Origin: Verticillium longisporum
Lineage: Eukaryota > Ascomycota > Sordariomycetes > Glomerellales > Plectosphaerellaceae
NCBI GenBank assembly: GCA_019188255.1
Contig: JAETXT010000002.1
Coordinates: forward strand, 1,178,001-1,242,000
DNA: 64,000 nucleotides
Direction of reading: 5' to 3'
Numbering within the stretch: position 1 is the stretch's first letter; every line of letters starts with the position of its first letter. Below the pieces are notes generated by a model, which saw only the letters and a program-made list of their open reading frames with translations, was not told where the DNA came from and searched no databases. Made by a program: the position numbers and the translations under genes. Positions 22,109 through 34,018 of this stretch are shown here, in pieces.

Positions 22109-23305
22109 TCATACGACAGCCATGGCCCCAACAAGGGTGTCGAGTGCCGAGCTGTGCGTACCACCGGACACGCGTTGTATAGGTCCGGCCCAGTTGACTC
22201 CCATTTTATTCGCCTTGTCCCAGTTTCGGGCCCAGTTGCTGTCCGCGTTGTTAAGGATGAATTTGCGATACGCGGCGTCGGGGGCGGCTTTATGCAGGTA
22301 GTGCAGATTTCGCACAAAGATGCCTTTGAACTGCTCGCCGTCCGCGCCGCAGTTGGGTTCGCACGTATCGTGGAGGATTCCCTTGTCGTCGGAGAGCTCC
22401 TTGATGGCGGCCTTGGCGATGATGGCAGCGTCTGAGAGAAGGTTGGCGTCGCCAGTGGCCTTGTTGAGCTCGACCAGACCGCCAAGAATGACGCCTTGAT
22501 TGTAGGACCAGGTGTTCTGGCCATTGTTCCTGCACGACCCGTCCAGTCCGTCGTTGATGGTCCCCCTCTCGTTGATCATGCCGCTGGCCTTGAACCAGAC
22601 CCACTGGGCTGCGGCAATATCCAGATAGGCCTGGCGATTTGGCATACGGTTAGCCAGGGACGCGGCGACACTCAGATAAAGTTCGTTCGAGATGGCATTG
22701 ACGTATTTTCGCTCCTTGTTCCAGTAGATGCCGCCGTTACAGTTCGTGTTGCCGCCCGTCTTCATGTCGTCAAAAATGTTGGCGGCCATGTCCAGATATC
22801 CTTGGTCGCGCGTGACATCAAAAGCTCGAATAAGGGCCAGTGCCCACCATCCCTCGTCGTCATAAAACTCGTTGATGAACCCAGGAAACTGGCGAGAGAT
22901 GAGTTTGGTGGCCACTTCTGTGGAAGCGTCCTCCATGCCGACCATGGAGATGGTGTAGGATGAAGTAACGAGGCCAGTGTCGTCGATGAGTTTCAAGGAA
23001 GTGATGGCCTCCTTTTGGGCTTGTTCGAAAGTGTTCCTCATGATGCCACCAATGTTGAGCGCGTTCGCAGCGACGACATCGATGCTTGCAAAATCAGCCA
23101 AGGTTGTGAAGACGTTGGCGCTGTTCCACCACTTCCTGTCCCAGATGCCGCTTTGGACATTGTACCATGTGCTCTGGAGAGCGTCGATAGCCGCCATAGA
23201 GTTGATGGTGTACGTCGTCAGGTTCGCGTGCTGCGTTCCTGGCCGGCTGGACATGACAAAGACGGCGCCGGCTCGGGCAGCCAGACCCCCAACCCAGGCA
23301 ACCAT
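22109..23305 (-). CDS. Secreted GH76 endo-alpha-1,6-mannanase-like protein
   Basis: An intact single-exon frame of 398 codons from the chosen ATG at 23305. The open frame continues upstream to 23446, but the residues before MVAWVGGLAARAGAVFV look noncoding, and this methionine opens a hydrophobic signal-like stretch. Family features are DSGLV-like DDTGLVTSSYTIS, the paired catalytic-type aspartates in FYDDEGWWALALIRAFD, GGIYWNKERKYVNAISNELY, WSYNQGVILGGLVEL and CEPNCGADGEQFKGIFVR. Fungal GH76 proteins (Dcw1/Dfg5 relatives) cleave or transglycosylate alpha-1,6-mannan and can attach GPI-mannoproteins to the wall. The C-terminus GAMAVV lacks a clear GPI signal, so a free secreted enzyme is more likely. 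It is divergent from the PL4 lyase gene. Confidence 0.9.
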   Translation of the reverse strand: MVAWVGGLAARAGAVFVMSSRPGTQHANLTTYTINSMAAIDALQSTWYNVQSGIWDRKWWNSANVFTTLADFASIDVVAANALNIGGIMRNTFEQAQKEAITSLKLIDDTGLVTSSYTISMVGMEDASTEVATKLISRQFPGFINEFYDDEGWWALALIRAFDVTRDQGYLDMAANIFDDMKTGGNTNCNGGIYWNKERKYVNAISNELYLSVAASLANRMPNRQAYLDIAAAQWVWFKASGMINERGTINDGLDGSCRNNGQNTWSYNQGVILGGLVELNKATGDANLLSDAAIIAKAAIKELSDDKGILHDTCEPNCGADGEQFKGIFVRNLHYLHKAAPDAAYRKFILNNADSNWARNWDKANKMGVNWAGPIQRVSGGTHSSALDTLVGAMAVV

Positions 23306-26182
23306 AATATTCAGGAACCAGAGGGTGTCGTGCAAGTTTTGTGGTTCAATATGATTCAACGACGAATAGAGGTGGTTGTAGGTATGTTTGGAAGCGAATA
23401 GACATGAGCAACAAGGGAGAGAAGCAACAGAGTCAGAAAGTAGCAAACTCGGCGGGCCGGACGCTGGCTGTGGCGACGGGTGCAGTTATACCATGTCGAC
23501 ACTGGTCGACGAGGGGGTATGGGGAGCTTGATGTTGGCTCCAGACGGAGCTCGAGCATCTTGTGCCCGCGCTCGAGCATGAGCTGAGGTGACGGGGGTCG
23601 AAAGAGGGACGAACACCCCCGACCTCGGAATGGGAGGTGCTCGTGTTCTTCCCGTCCATCATCTTCATGCTATTGCTCGCTGCTCATGCCCAATCCCATG
23701 TACATGCTCGGAGGACAGGGCCTCGGACAGATCAGGGCCAAGTATGGAGGGATGATGTGCCGGGTTTTGGGCGGGAGGGCTCCTGGCAGGGCTCCTAGCT
23801 TGTCCCAGCTTTCTGGGCAGGAGTCAAGCCAAGGAGGCCGAGCTCCGTCACGGCAGCGGATGACAGCCAGTTGTGGTCGAGCCAGCGCATGAGGTAGGCT
23901 GGTACGGACTTCCGCGTTGCAGGGATATGCATGAGTTGGTCGACAGCGAACGTCTTCTCTTCTCGCTGCTATGGCTCAGAATGTGTGACTGATGTTACAC
24001 CAAGTGACTGGCATCCCTATAAGGAGAATCACACACTACAGCCAGGCGCGGTTGTGGGTTATGGATTGGGGCCGCGGATAGTGGTGGTTGGCTGGAATGG
24101 CGGCAGGGAAAATCAAGAGGGCGGTTGACTGGTTCTGGCCTTGTTTCAGGGCGAGATTGGAAGTCATGCTTTGCGCCGTCTCAGCCCCTGAAGCGCTTGA
24201 GGTGTACAGGCAGAAAAGAGCCCAGCTGGGCGGCTGCGTGATCATGTCGCCCAATGCAGAAAGACAGGATAGCCAAGGGTGGATACCAAAGCTATATTTG
24301 CCCATTAGTATGTCGCAGATGTCCGTGAAGGGAGGGAGATCCATCTGCTGTGCTCTGCTGTGCTGTGCTGTGATGCAAGCACTCCATTCTGATCGGAGGG
24401 ATCCACCAGAGGCTTTGCTGAGTAAGAAGGTGAAGGAGCTGCCTCCATGATTAGTCAGAACTCTCATAAGTAGCAACTCTGTCTAGAAGCTTATTCCACC
24501 TTTGCTGCTTCGCTACTTCCATCTTTCTCACTGATAGAGGCTGGAACTCACTCAACTGCATAGGCGCCTGTCTTGGCTACGACTCTGCCTATTTCCCTGT
24601 CTCTCTAATAAAGGTGCTCCCTTGGGGAAGAGCCTCGAACATCCCTGTGTCTGGACGGCAGCCAGGACTCGTCCTGCGGTTCATACTCCTCCACCACTTG
24701 GACCAGCAGAGCCTCTACTCGACCTTTATCGAGGCACCAGCCATCCGGATGAGCACTTGTCTGTTTCTCCCAACCCAGTCCCCGACTGAGATGTCATTCA
24801 AGGAACAAGGGATCCGTCAAACAACGAAACCATGAATGTGACCCAGCATACCGACGTCAGGCATGTGTCAAGGAAACGTCGGCCGAAGTGATCGTCCAGG
24901 TACATGCTACGTAATATCGGCTGGGCCCGAGAACAACCAGGCTTGCATACACGATCAAAGCACCTCGTTCTGGCCATCGTCAAAGACTCCGACCAGACAG
25001 CATTTGCAGATCTGCCCGCCTCCCGTTGTAGACGTCTGGTGCCCGCGGACCTTGCTCGGGACGTAGGACCAGGAATCTCTTGGTCCTTCTGACCGGGGAG
25101 GTCCAAACGAATATGGGATGAAGCCTGACTTGGGACGAAACCCAGAACAACAATCGGCGACGATGAACAGCTCGCCTTGTTTGGATCTGGCCCCTCAAGC
25201 AAACCAATAGTGGGAGAAATGGGGTCCCCCGCCTCCCCGCCTCTCCCCGCTTCCCCTCAGCTCCATGGCACGCTTCCAGGAACCGTTCGTCTGGAATCGC
25301 CGTCATGCTCGTCTTTCCCCTCATGGTTCGCCCGAGGAAACTGCTGGGTCGGAAGAACGGCCCAGGGATCACGTATGCCAGCTGCTGGATGGCTCCTCTG
25401 ATCGTCGCCTCCTCGCGCCCTCGTGTCAATGGTGCATGCCGTCCTGCCGATGCACACGTGGTTTTCATGGTGTCGCCTGCTGCCAGGGCCTTCATCTCAG
25501 TGCTGCCCGAGTCATGCACTTACCATACGCGGAAATTGTCAACCCCGAGCTCGACAGCATTTGCGCCGATTCGAGAGTGGCCAGCCCTCGCCCGCGTCGG
25601 CCAAGATGCCTGCATTGCGCAGATTGTCCGCGCTGGCGTCGAGTCTGCTCCTCACTGTCGGCCTCATCTCTGCCGAGCACCGGCAGATTGTCGCCCCCAT
25701 AGCCCCATTCGGAGCGCAACCACTCTTCAACCGTCGGCATTTGACCCCACGGCTCATCTTAACGATAGTGACGCTGGGGCGAAGTCGTGCCAATCATTGT
25801 CGCTCGTTTTTCTCCAGCCACCCGTTCCGGCATGGTCGTCGATATTGGGGTAGCTTGGCCCTCGGTCGAGATGAACCCGTGGCGAGGACTTCACGCTGCC
25901 CATGCTGGCCTTCCCCAGGCATCAGGGGGGTTCATTCCCCGCGTTCCCCATGATCAGTGCAAATTGGACTGTGGGGAGAACACGGGGAGTGCATCACAGG
26001 CACACGCTCCGGCTGCTCGCCTGCCCGACCGCTCGCTCATTGCCCTTCGCCATAAATACTGCGCGCGCGACGCTGTCGTCTGGCATTGGCTTCTCCTACT
26101 CCTGGTCTACCAACCGCCCGGGACAGTCTTCTCCAGCCACCTACTCGTCCTGATCAGTTCGGCCTGAACACACAACGTCGCC
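23306..26182. other. Divergent intergenic region between two secreted CAZyme genes
   Basis: 2.9 kb with no credible gene. It includes a CTGTGCTGTG-type short repeat at about 24345-24372. An ATAAATA TATA-like box lies near 26052, about 130 bp before the lyase start. Long chance ORFs at 25177-26167 on the plus strand have poor codon bias and no motif. Confidence 0.5.
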
Positions 26183-28244
26183 ATGAAGATGATGCTGTCT
26201 CGCCTTGCCGCCATGGCTGGCATGGCCCAGATGGTTGCCGCTGTCCTCCAAACGACAGAGACGTCTAACTCCTACATCATCGCCAACGACCGTCTCAATG
26301 CCACGGTCACCAAGACTGGCGGTATCATTGTCGATCTGACACTCGACGGTCAAGACCTCCTCGGTCCCGCCACCGGCAGCATCGGTCGAGGCCCCTACCT
26401 CGACTGTTACTGCACACCCGCGGGTTTCTGGACCCCTGGTCGTGATCGACCTACGCTGGCCCTCTACTCTGGCGAGGATGCCACGGGAACCAAGTACGGC
26501 GGCTTCAAGATGTCCGACACCTTCCCCGCCACCGGTCAGGTCCTCGAGCAATACATCTTCCTGCGCGAGGGTGAGACCGGTCTTCACATGTTCAGCCGCG
26601 TCGCCTACCACAACGAGACGACGCCCTTCCTGCGCAACCTGCAGGAGCTTCGCACCCTGTTCCGTCCCAACACGGAGATGTGGACTCATCTTCTGACGAA
26701 CCCTGAACAATACGGCCCTCTGCCCAGCAAGGAGGGTGTCGCCAAGCAGGTTGTCGTTCAGGACGCTACCTGGGACCTCAGCGCGACTCCCAACGACCCA
26801 TGCGTCAAGGAGTTCTCCGAATACTTCACCAAGTACACCTTCCAGTCCACCTGGGAGAACCACAAGGCCCACGGCATGTTCGCCGATGGCAGCAAGACCG
26901 CTGACGGCTCTACCTTTGGTGCCTGGATGGTCATGAACACCAGGGACACCCTGTTCGGCGGCCCTCTCTTCTCGGACCTCACTGTGGACGGTATTGTCTA
27001 CAACTACATCTCCTCCAACCACCACGGCAACCAGACCCCCAACATCACCTCTGGCTTCGACCGCACCTTTGGTCCGTACTACTACCACTTCAACAAGGGA
27101 CCTGCCGGCACCGACATCAAGGAGCTCCACGCCGATGCTGCCCAGTACGCCCATCCCGAGTGGAACTCTGTGTTCTACGACGCCTTCGCCCCCCTCGTCC
27201 CCATCTTTGTGACCACCCTGGGCCGCCCGACTTGGAACGTGCACGTTGATCTACCCAAGGGCGCTAAGAAGCCCATGGCTGTCCTCTCTCAGAACGGCGT
27301 GTACTTCCAGGATAACGTTTTCGACACCAAGGCCTACCAGTACTGGACTGAGGTTAGTGAGTCGGGTGATGCCACCATTCCCATGGTCAAGGCGGGAACC
27401 TACCGTCTCACCATTTACGCCGAGGGCATCTTCGGTCAATACATCAAGGACGATGTCAAGGTTGAGGTCGGTGGCCGCATCCGAACCACCCACGCACGCT
27501 GGCGCGAGGAGAACGCCGGTACTGAGATCTTCCGTATCGGTACTCCTGACAGGAGCTCTGGCGAGTACCGCCACGGCTTCGAGAAAGACCTGTCCAAGCC
27601 GAGGCAGCCTGCTGAGCACCTCATCTACTGGGCCGCTTACGACTTCCCCTCCGAGTTCCCTGATGGTGTCAGGTACAAGGTTGGCGAGGCGACCCCGCCA
27701 AGGACCTCAACTACGTCCACTGGAGCGTTTTCGGAGGCCGTGGCAACTCGGTTCGCAAGGACATGTATCTTGGAGACGGCAACGTCAACAACTGGACCAT
27801 TGTCTTTGATCTCGAGGACGCGCAGGTCAGGCGCAAGAGGGAGGCCACCTTCACCGTGCAGCTCGCCGGCGCCAAGACAGCTGCGGGTAACACTGATGTC
27901 TTCAACGCCAGCGAGCCTCACGCCAACCTGGCTTACACCGTCAACGTGAACGGCCAGGACCTGAAGCCCTGGGTCATCCCGTAAGTTTACCATGCCTTCC
28001 TCATTGGGGTTTTCACAATTAGCTAACATAGTCCAGTTACCACCACAGCAGCTCTTGCGCTGTCCGCTCTGCCGTCGTCTGCTACCAGGTCGGCAACAAG
28101 TTCAGCTTCCACCCCAGCCTGCTCAAGGCTGGCGAGAACGAGATCGTCCTCAGCTTGCCCTACGGTGCCACCAATTACGAGCCCGCTATCCTGACGCAGG
28201 CTCTCTACGTGCAGTACGACGCGCTGCGCCTGGAGATTCGGTAA
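26183..28244 (+). CDS. Secreted rhamnogalacturonan lyase, PL4 family (one-base frame break)
   Basis: Exons 26183-27980 and 28037-28244 give 668 residues once one base is added. The N-terminus MKMMLSRLAAMAGMAQMVAAV is a signal peptide. The body follows fungal rhamnogalacturonan lyase B: YIIANDRLNATVTKTGGIIV, GPYLDCYCTPAGFW, YHNETTPFLRNLQELRTLFR, NYISSNHHGNQTPN, then an FnIII-like part (AGTYRLTIYAEGIFGQY) and a C-terminal carbohydrate-binding-like domain ending at YEPAILTQALYVQYDALRLEI. The enzyme cleaves the Rha-GalA backbone of pectin by beta-elimination. At CCCC 27693-27696 the frame slips by one. With an added C it reads AKDLNYVHWSVFGGRGNSV and continues to the intron. Without it the protein would be cut to 588 aa with a nonsense tail. 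Confidence 0.92.
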
Positions 28245-29560
28245 ATCTGCTATTTATGCAGAAGCCGTTTTGTATACACTTGACGCTTGCACATATTCAC
28301 GAACATGACGATTTACGGAATGTAATTAAAATATACAATAATGTACATGATGACACAAAATGAATGTCCCCTGTGGTGTATTTGTTCACGCGAGGTGCAA
28401 TTGCTGTCAACGTGCCCAAGCGATGTGAAATGCCATTCGGGGCTGGAAGATTGAGACGACTCAACGACATGGGAGTAAATCGCCGCAAAAAAAAAAACTG
28501 ACACTTCCTCGTCAGGGTTCTGTTATAAAGTGTGCCCTTATTCATCGCCAGCAGGGATTACTGAACGGACGCAATCTCAACCGCATAAGAGAATAGATTA
28601 CCCCGAAATAGACCTCCTGGCTATGACCCTGTCATGCGAGGGGCGGACCAGCTGAGAAGATAATTTACGACCAAATACTCACCATTAAGAGTGTTCGAGT
28701 TGCTAAAGGTATTTCATGTGAGATTTCATCTTGCTCGTGCGCAAGTGAATCGACGATATCTCTCGGTCGATTAGTGGACGGAGATGTAGGAAAGCGAAAG
28801 ACGTGCGACGTGAACAGTAGAAGTGTATAGAGTGTAGAACATGATTGAAGTGGGAAACGCCACCAGGGCCCATCACCTTGTTTGCGCGGGTGAATCAGGA
28901 AAGTTGGCTGTGCTTATGTTGGGTTGCATGCATCTCGATGCGCCTCTCATGAACACAGGCGCCGAAAAGCTGTCCGCAACGGGAGAGCGATCAACCAAGA
29001 TAAATATAGTCACAATGCCTTGCACTCTTCTCATGATGATAATGATTAGCTCATGTTTGGCGGGAATGGTGCGTGCCATGAGCTTGTTCATCCGGCGGCC
29101 GACGGCAACGTGTCTATCTGTTTTTGTATGCTGTACGTCTTCAAGACCAGGCGTCACGATAAACGAACCTGTTGCTGATCATGGCTTGCGGTGCTCTTTC
29201 ACCGAGAGCAGAATCTGAGCGACAACGTCCTCTTACAACGTGCAGGGTCTATTCTGACCCTTGACATTTGAAACCCCGGTTGTTTGGAACATGATGTGGC
29301 TGAAGAAAAAATGTGAACCCTCGTAGTAGGAAGATCCCTTGAATCTCGACAACAAAGGAAAACGCAACAAGCGCTCCAGGATGAATCTCTCTCTCACAGG
29401 GAGTGCGCAGCATCCGCCTTCACTAGTCATAAGATCAGGGTGCATTCTTTCTAGGTGCTTCATCTCAAGTCAAAAGAACATCAGATCAGCATGGACGCAA
29501 TCAAGAGTCAACACTCAACAGTGCGTGAGAAAATACGCTTGAGATTCAATATACGATCCG
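28245..29560. other. Intergenic between convergent PL4 and UTP21 genes
   Basis: 1.3 kb, more AT-rich than average, with an A-tract near 28490. Short ORFs only. No element recognised. Confidence 0.5.
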
Positions 29561-32500
29561 CTATGTCCTCGGACTCCTCAGGAAACCCACGACACCACTG
29601 CAGTACCCAACCAGCCCATCCAAGCGAGCGCACTCGCTTTCCTGCATGGTCTTCCACTCTTGCAGCGCCGCCAGCGATGCCTCGTTCTCCATGACAACGT
29701 CAAAGTGCAGCTTCAGGAATACAGTCATCCACGCCTGCGTCAGTTCATAGTCCCGACGGGACTTGAGACGGCTTGTCAAAGCTTTGATGAAGTGTACCAA
29801 GCCGTTCGTTTCGTTGCCGCTCATGTCACCAATTGACAGGGAGCGGAGCTCGAGGTCTGCCGTTGAAGGAGATAATGATTTCAAGTGTTCGATGAAGTCA
29901 ACGTCTGCAACCAGGTCAGTATGTCAATTTTGTCAAGAGAGAGAAGACGTGTAAGCTTACAGTCTCCGGAGACGGCGCCATCCATCAGCCTACTGGTGAA
30001 AATCTCCTGCACGCGTCCTAGCTCGTGCTTCGTGATCCGGGATGTGGATTCGGGTGCCGTGTCTGCCGCGCCCTCGAGGGCAGGCGCAGGCTTGCCGCCG
30101 CTGGTCGAGGGAAGGAAGAAAGGCGCCTTCTCCGGCACCTTGGGAGCCTCGGTGGGTTTGTTACGTTGCTTGATGAGGTCGAGGTGGAGCAATGTCTGCC
30201 AGCGGCTCTTCGGCACCAAACTCAGGGTCATCATGTCAGAACTGAGTTGATCGATCGCCGGTGCCACGGTAGGATCGTCTTCTTCGGGCTCGGCCGCGCC
30301 ATCAAATGCTGGCCCGACAAGGCCCTTGCTGCCTTCGCCTGACGCGGTCGGCATAGTCGTTGTGGCCACCTCCTTCTCGGAAATTTGTCTCGTCGGGACA
30401 TGTTTGTACAGGGTTTTGTTTGTCCAAAGCGTCACACCGAGCTCACCCTGGACAGTAGCAGCCAGGAACTCGCCGGTGCTGGACATGGCCAGGGCGGTGC
30501 AAGGCTTTTCCAGGCGAATGGCGTCAATCAGATGGCTTGTGGGGAGATCCCAGACTCGGATCACTGAGTCCTCAGATGCGGCAATAACCCAGCGGCCATC
30601 GTTTGAGAAGCAGAAGTCGTTGATCTTGCCCTCACAACCCCAGAACTCGCGGATTGTTTTCTTGGTCTCGAGATCCACAACTCGAATGGAAAGGTCGTCA
30701 CAGGCGAACACAAGCAAATCGTTACCGGCGTGGTAACGTCCTCCGGTTATGCCGACCATTGGTGCCCAATCGATTTGCTGAAGCAGCCTGCCCGTCAAAA
30801 AGTCCCAGAACTTGATCTTGCCATCCAGGGAACAGGAGACAATGTGCTTGTTCATGGAATCAACAATGATGCCGGTGACAGCCTTGGTGTGGCGGCCTGT
30901 TCCCTGCAAAAAGCCTCCGCCGGCAACCTGGATCGAGTCGTCGCCGGCTTTGAGCTGCTGGATCCTGATCTCTCGCGCCTGTGCGGGAGTAAGCTTTGCC
31001 GGAAAGCGTTGTCGGTGGATGCCGGACTGAAGGTTGTACATGTCAATGCCACCTTCGACGGAACCGACAAGGGCAAACGTGCCACAGGGGCTGATGGCGA
31101 CCGTTGATACGTGAGCACCATCGCCCGTGGGGAACGCCCAGCGGCCAGCCTTCTTTCGACCCCAGAACCAAGTGCGGGCGAACGAATCGTCAACGTGAGC
31201 CGTAACAACACTCTCCCAGCCCGTCATGCCACTGATCTCGGCGTCGAGCCTTTGTGCCTTGTTGTCTCTGCGCTTCTGCCAGATAGGCTGCTTACCGGGA
31301 ATGGCTCCAATGCCACCGTCACGGTTGAGCGAGCTTGCAATGCAAGTAATTTCCGGCGCCTTGAGGTCTTCTAGGCTTGTAGTAGGGCCATGTGCCAAGG
31401 CGCGCGTTGACAGGATGCCGTGCTTCTTGGCTTGCTTGCGAATGTTGCCTTGGCTCAGTTCCGTACTCTGACCGTCGCGTCGCAGACTCCAACCCCACAG
31501 GCTTCGATCCTGGCCACCACTGAGCAGCCACTTGTTGCCGGCTTCCGCGCCGTCAAAGTCAGTGGGCAAGAACTGCAGGCACTTGACGGGCGCCGCATGA
31601 CCACTTCGCTGGTGAAGGATTCGAGGGATCGGAGAGAAGGGGGACTCGTCAAACATCCAGGTTTTGAGTGAGTTATCCATTCCGCTCGTCACAATGACGG
31701 GTTGGCCGGATAAAAACTCAATCTTGCTCACGCCGCCACGGACCTTGGCCCCTTCCTCGACCGGAGGGTTGTGGGCGCTACGCAGCACACCCATGACTCT
31801 GCCACCGTGGTTCAGATCCCAGAAGGTGACATCTCCAGTGGCAGCAGTGGCGGTTGCCATGACACCGTCTTTGCGTCCATCGTGGCCTGCGCCCATACCG
31901 TCGGTGCGGAACGAGATTGCATTAACGGGTTCATATTCGTTGCCGGCATTGACCTGAATGATCGATTTGTCGGTAAGGATATTGTGGACGACTAGCGGGC
32001 CCTTCGAATAAGCAATGGCGAGAAGAGACAGCGCCGGAGAAGGTTGCAAGCAGGTGACCGAGCCACAGTCGGGCGAGGGTGGAAGGATAGTATAGATGAG
32101 CTTGCCGGTGCTCACGTTCCAGATCTCCACCCAGCCATCCTTGCGGCCGACAAAGATTTTGTTGAGGTATGTAGGCATGTTGGTGACACCTCCGGTGATC
32201 TCGTTATCGCCTTTCTTGGTGGCTAGGGTGTGAAGCGTCGTGTAGTGTTCCAGCGTTGAGGTCTTCCAGATTTCAAGCCTTGTGGTCGCGCATCCGACCA
32301 TCCAGGAACCAAAGATCAAGATCTGCTTGATGGGTTCATCGAGATCAGCGGGAAGCTCCAGTTCTTCGGACCTTCGACCGCGATGGAAAGCCCACAGCCC
32401 TTGGACCTTTCCTCGGCTTCGGTCGCCCCAGGCGGCTTTAACCATTTCCTTCCAGGCTCATGTGGCGGTGCTGGCGGGGGGGGTCTGAGGGCGGGTGACG

Positions 32501-32797
32501 GAGACGGGATTAGGGCCCCTCTTCAAGTCGTAAGTCTGCAATGCTCGGCCAACAGAGGTGGTCACTTGATAGGTAGTCTTTCCGAGGGGTATGGAGGTGA
32601 ATGGGACATTGGTAGGAGAGACCAGGCCGACTGTCTGCAATGTGTTAGGGTGTCGTGCGCAAAGTGAAAGGAGCTTGAAAGCATACTCTGAAGGGGGCAA
32701 AAATGCGTGACGCCTGTTCTGAAGTGGCGGCATCTTTGGCGACAACATTGAGCTTCTGCCTCTTGCTCAGAGGGCCGTCGCTGTCCGAGTGAGGCAT
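29561..32797 (-). CDS. UTP21: Utp21/WDR36, WD40 protein of the U3 snoRNP processome, with in-frame TGA
   Basis: Exons 32797-32687, 32634-29961 and 29904-29561 total 1043 codons. The start MPHSDSDGPLSKRQKLNVV and RIFAPFR|TVGLVSPTNVPF match fungal Utp21 openings. Two seven-bladed WD40 propellers follow (LTGRLLQQIDWAPM and ASEDSVIRVWDLPTSHLIDA among the blades). The C-terminal Utp21 domain begins near DMMTLSLVPKSRWQTLLHLD and ends VVGFLRSPRT. Utp21 acts in the nucleolus in 18S rRNA maturation as part of the UTP-B complex. Codon 96 (32460-32458) is TGA, in frame between STAT and AWKEMVKAAWG. The reading frame before and after is the same, so this is not an indel. The product is essential in yeast, so this is either a sequence error or a real nonsense change. 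See findings. Confidence 0.9.
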
Positions 32798-34018
32798 CGT
32801 CGGGGCAAGCTATAGGGTTATTTGCCGTATGGGCGATGTCGTTTCGTTCGCGACGAATTGGGCTTTGGAGGCACTCGCGAGACATTGTCCAGTATTTTTT
32901 TCCACCCCTTATCTTATCATGCCACATGTGGCTGGACAACTTTGGCGTAGTTGACTGTGCCACACCATATGGAGTGGGTAGGTGGGGTATTTGGATAAGT
33001 ACCTTATCTTCCTTTGAGCTGAGGTACCTCCTTGCCATGTAACTGTGATGTGGGTCTCTACACGAACTACTTAGCTTGATATGTCTCATAAACCTTTATG
33101 TGCATGCTTGGTTTCAGAGCTGACCTTATTAGCCAATCTGGATCCAACAGTGCTGCGTGAACGACTCGAGTGCCTTGCATCATGAGCATGCGAAGTGGTA
33201 TTGCCAACACGACTTATCTTGTTTATGCTCTTTCAACTGCTTCTAGAGGGCTGGGCTGCGAGCTGGGCTCCATGTCCGCACGTCACGCGACCATTATGGG
33301 AAAAGGCATACACCGGCCCTTCCAACCTGCTTAGATGCATGCATATGAAGGCCGCTTTCGGTGTCTCATATGCTAGCAATCGGATTGACGTCTTGGCTGA
33401 TGAGATCATCGTCATACTGCCTGCATAAGGTCGCATTTTCCCCATTTCACAGTTGTGACACCCTTACTTAGTACTGCTGCCAGCCACAAAAAAAATAAGG
33501 GATAATGCTTTCACACGGAATGGGGCAGTGCCACGCTTAATTTCTCACCAGTTCCTGATTCAAGGTGGGAAGTGTCAATAGAAACCACGAGGGCCAGAGC
33601 CGGTCGGAGGGGCATTCTTCGCACCTATCACAGGCCTCACTGCAGATCCCTGCTTGGCGAAGTTCCTGGATTCTGGACCTTGCCCCCTCCCCCCTCTTCC
33701 ATTCCCTTGGTTCACCCTTTGCTTGCTGGACCTGCAGCAGTAAACAACGACTATCAGGCAGAGTCTCAACCGCAGCTGAATTGGCATCTTGTGAACTTTC
33801 TCTTTCCCTCCTGTCCCATGTGTCATGACACAGGGGAACCAATTCCGTCTTGCCGGTGACCTATCGCTGTGCAAAGCATCCTAGTTGAAGCGGGGCGGGG
33901 CTCAAAAGACACCAACGAACAAAGCGGCGGCCCAAAGCTTGACAGTCGGTCGGCCTTGTCAGAGTTACTCGAGTTTTGCGTCTTGGCCCCGTGGCCGTCG
34001 ACCCGAAGCGACAAGAAA
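32798..34018. other. Divergent promoter region UTP21 / VIP1
   Basis: 1.2 kb between divergent starts. A-tract at about 33488. No credible ORF. The 150 nt just upstream of the VIP1 ATG is open in the same frame but has no other ATG. Confidence 0.5.

Noticed and set aside
26141..27244. 367-codon frame antisense to the PL4 lyase
   Set aside because: Shadow of the strongly biased sense gene; Val/Gly-rich antisense translation.
32458..32460. Selenocysteine reading of the UTP21 TGA
   Set aside because: Ascomycetes are not known to carry selenocysteine machinery and no SECIS-like element was seen. Error or nonsense mutation is far simpler.
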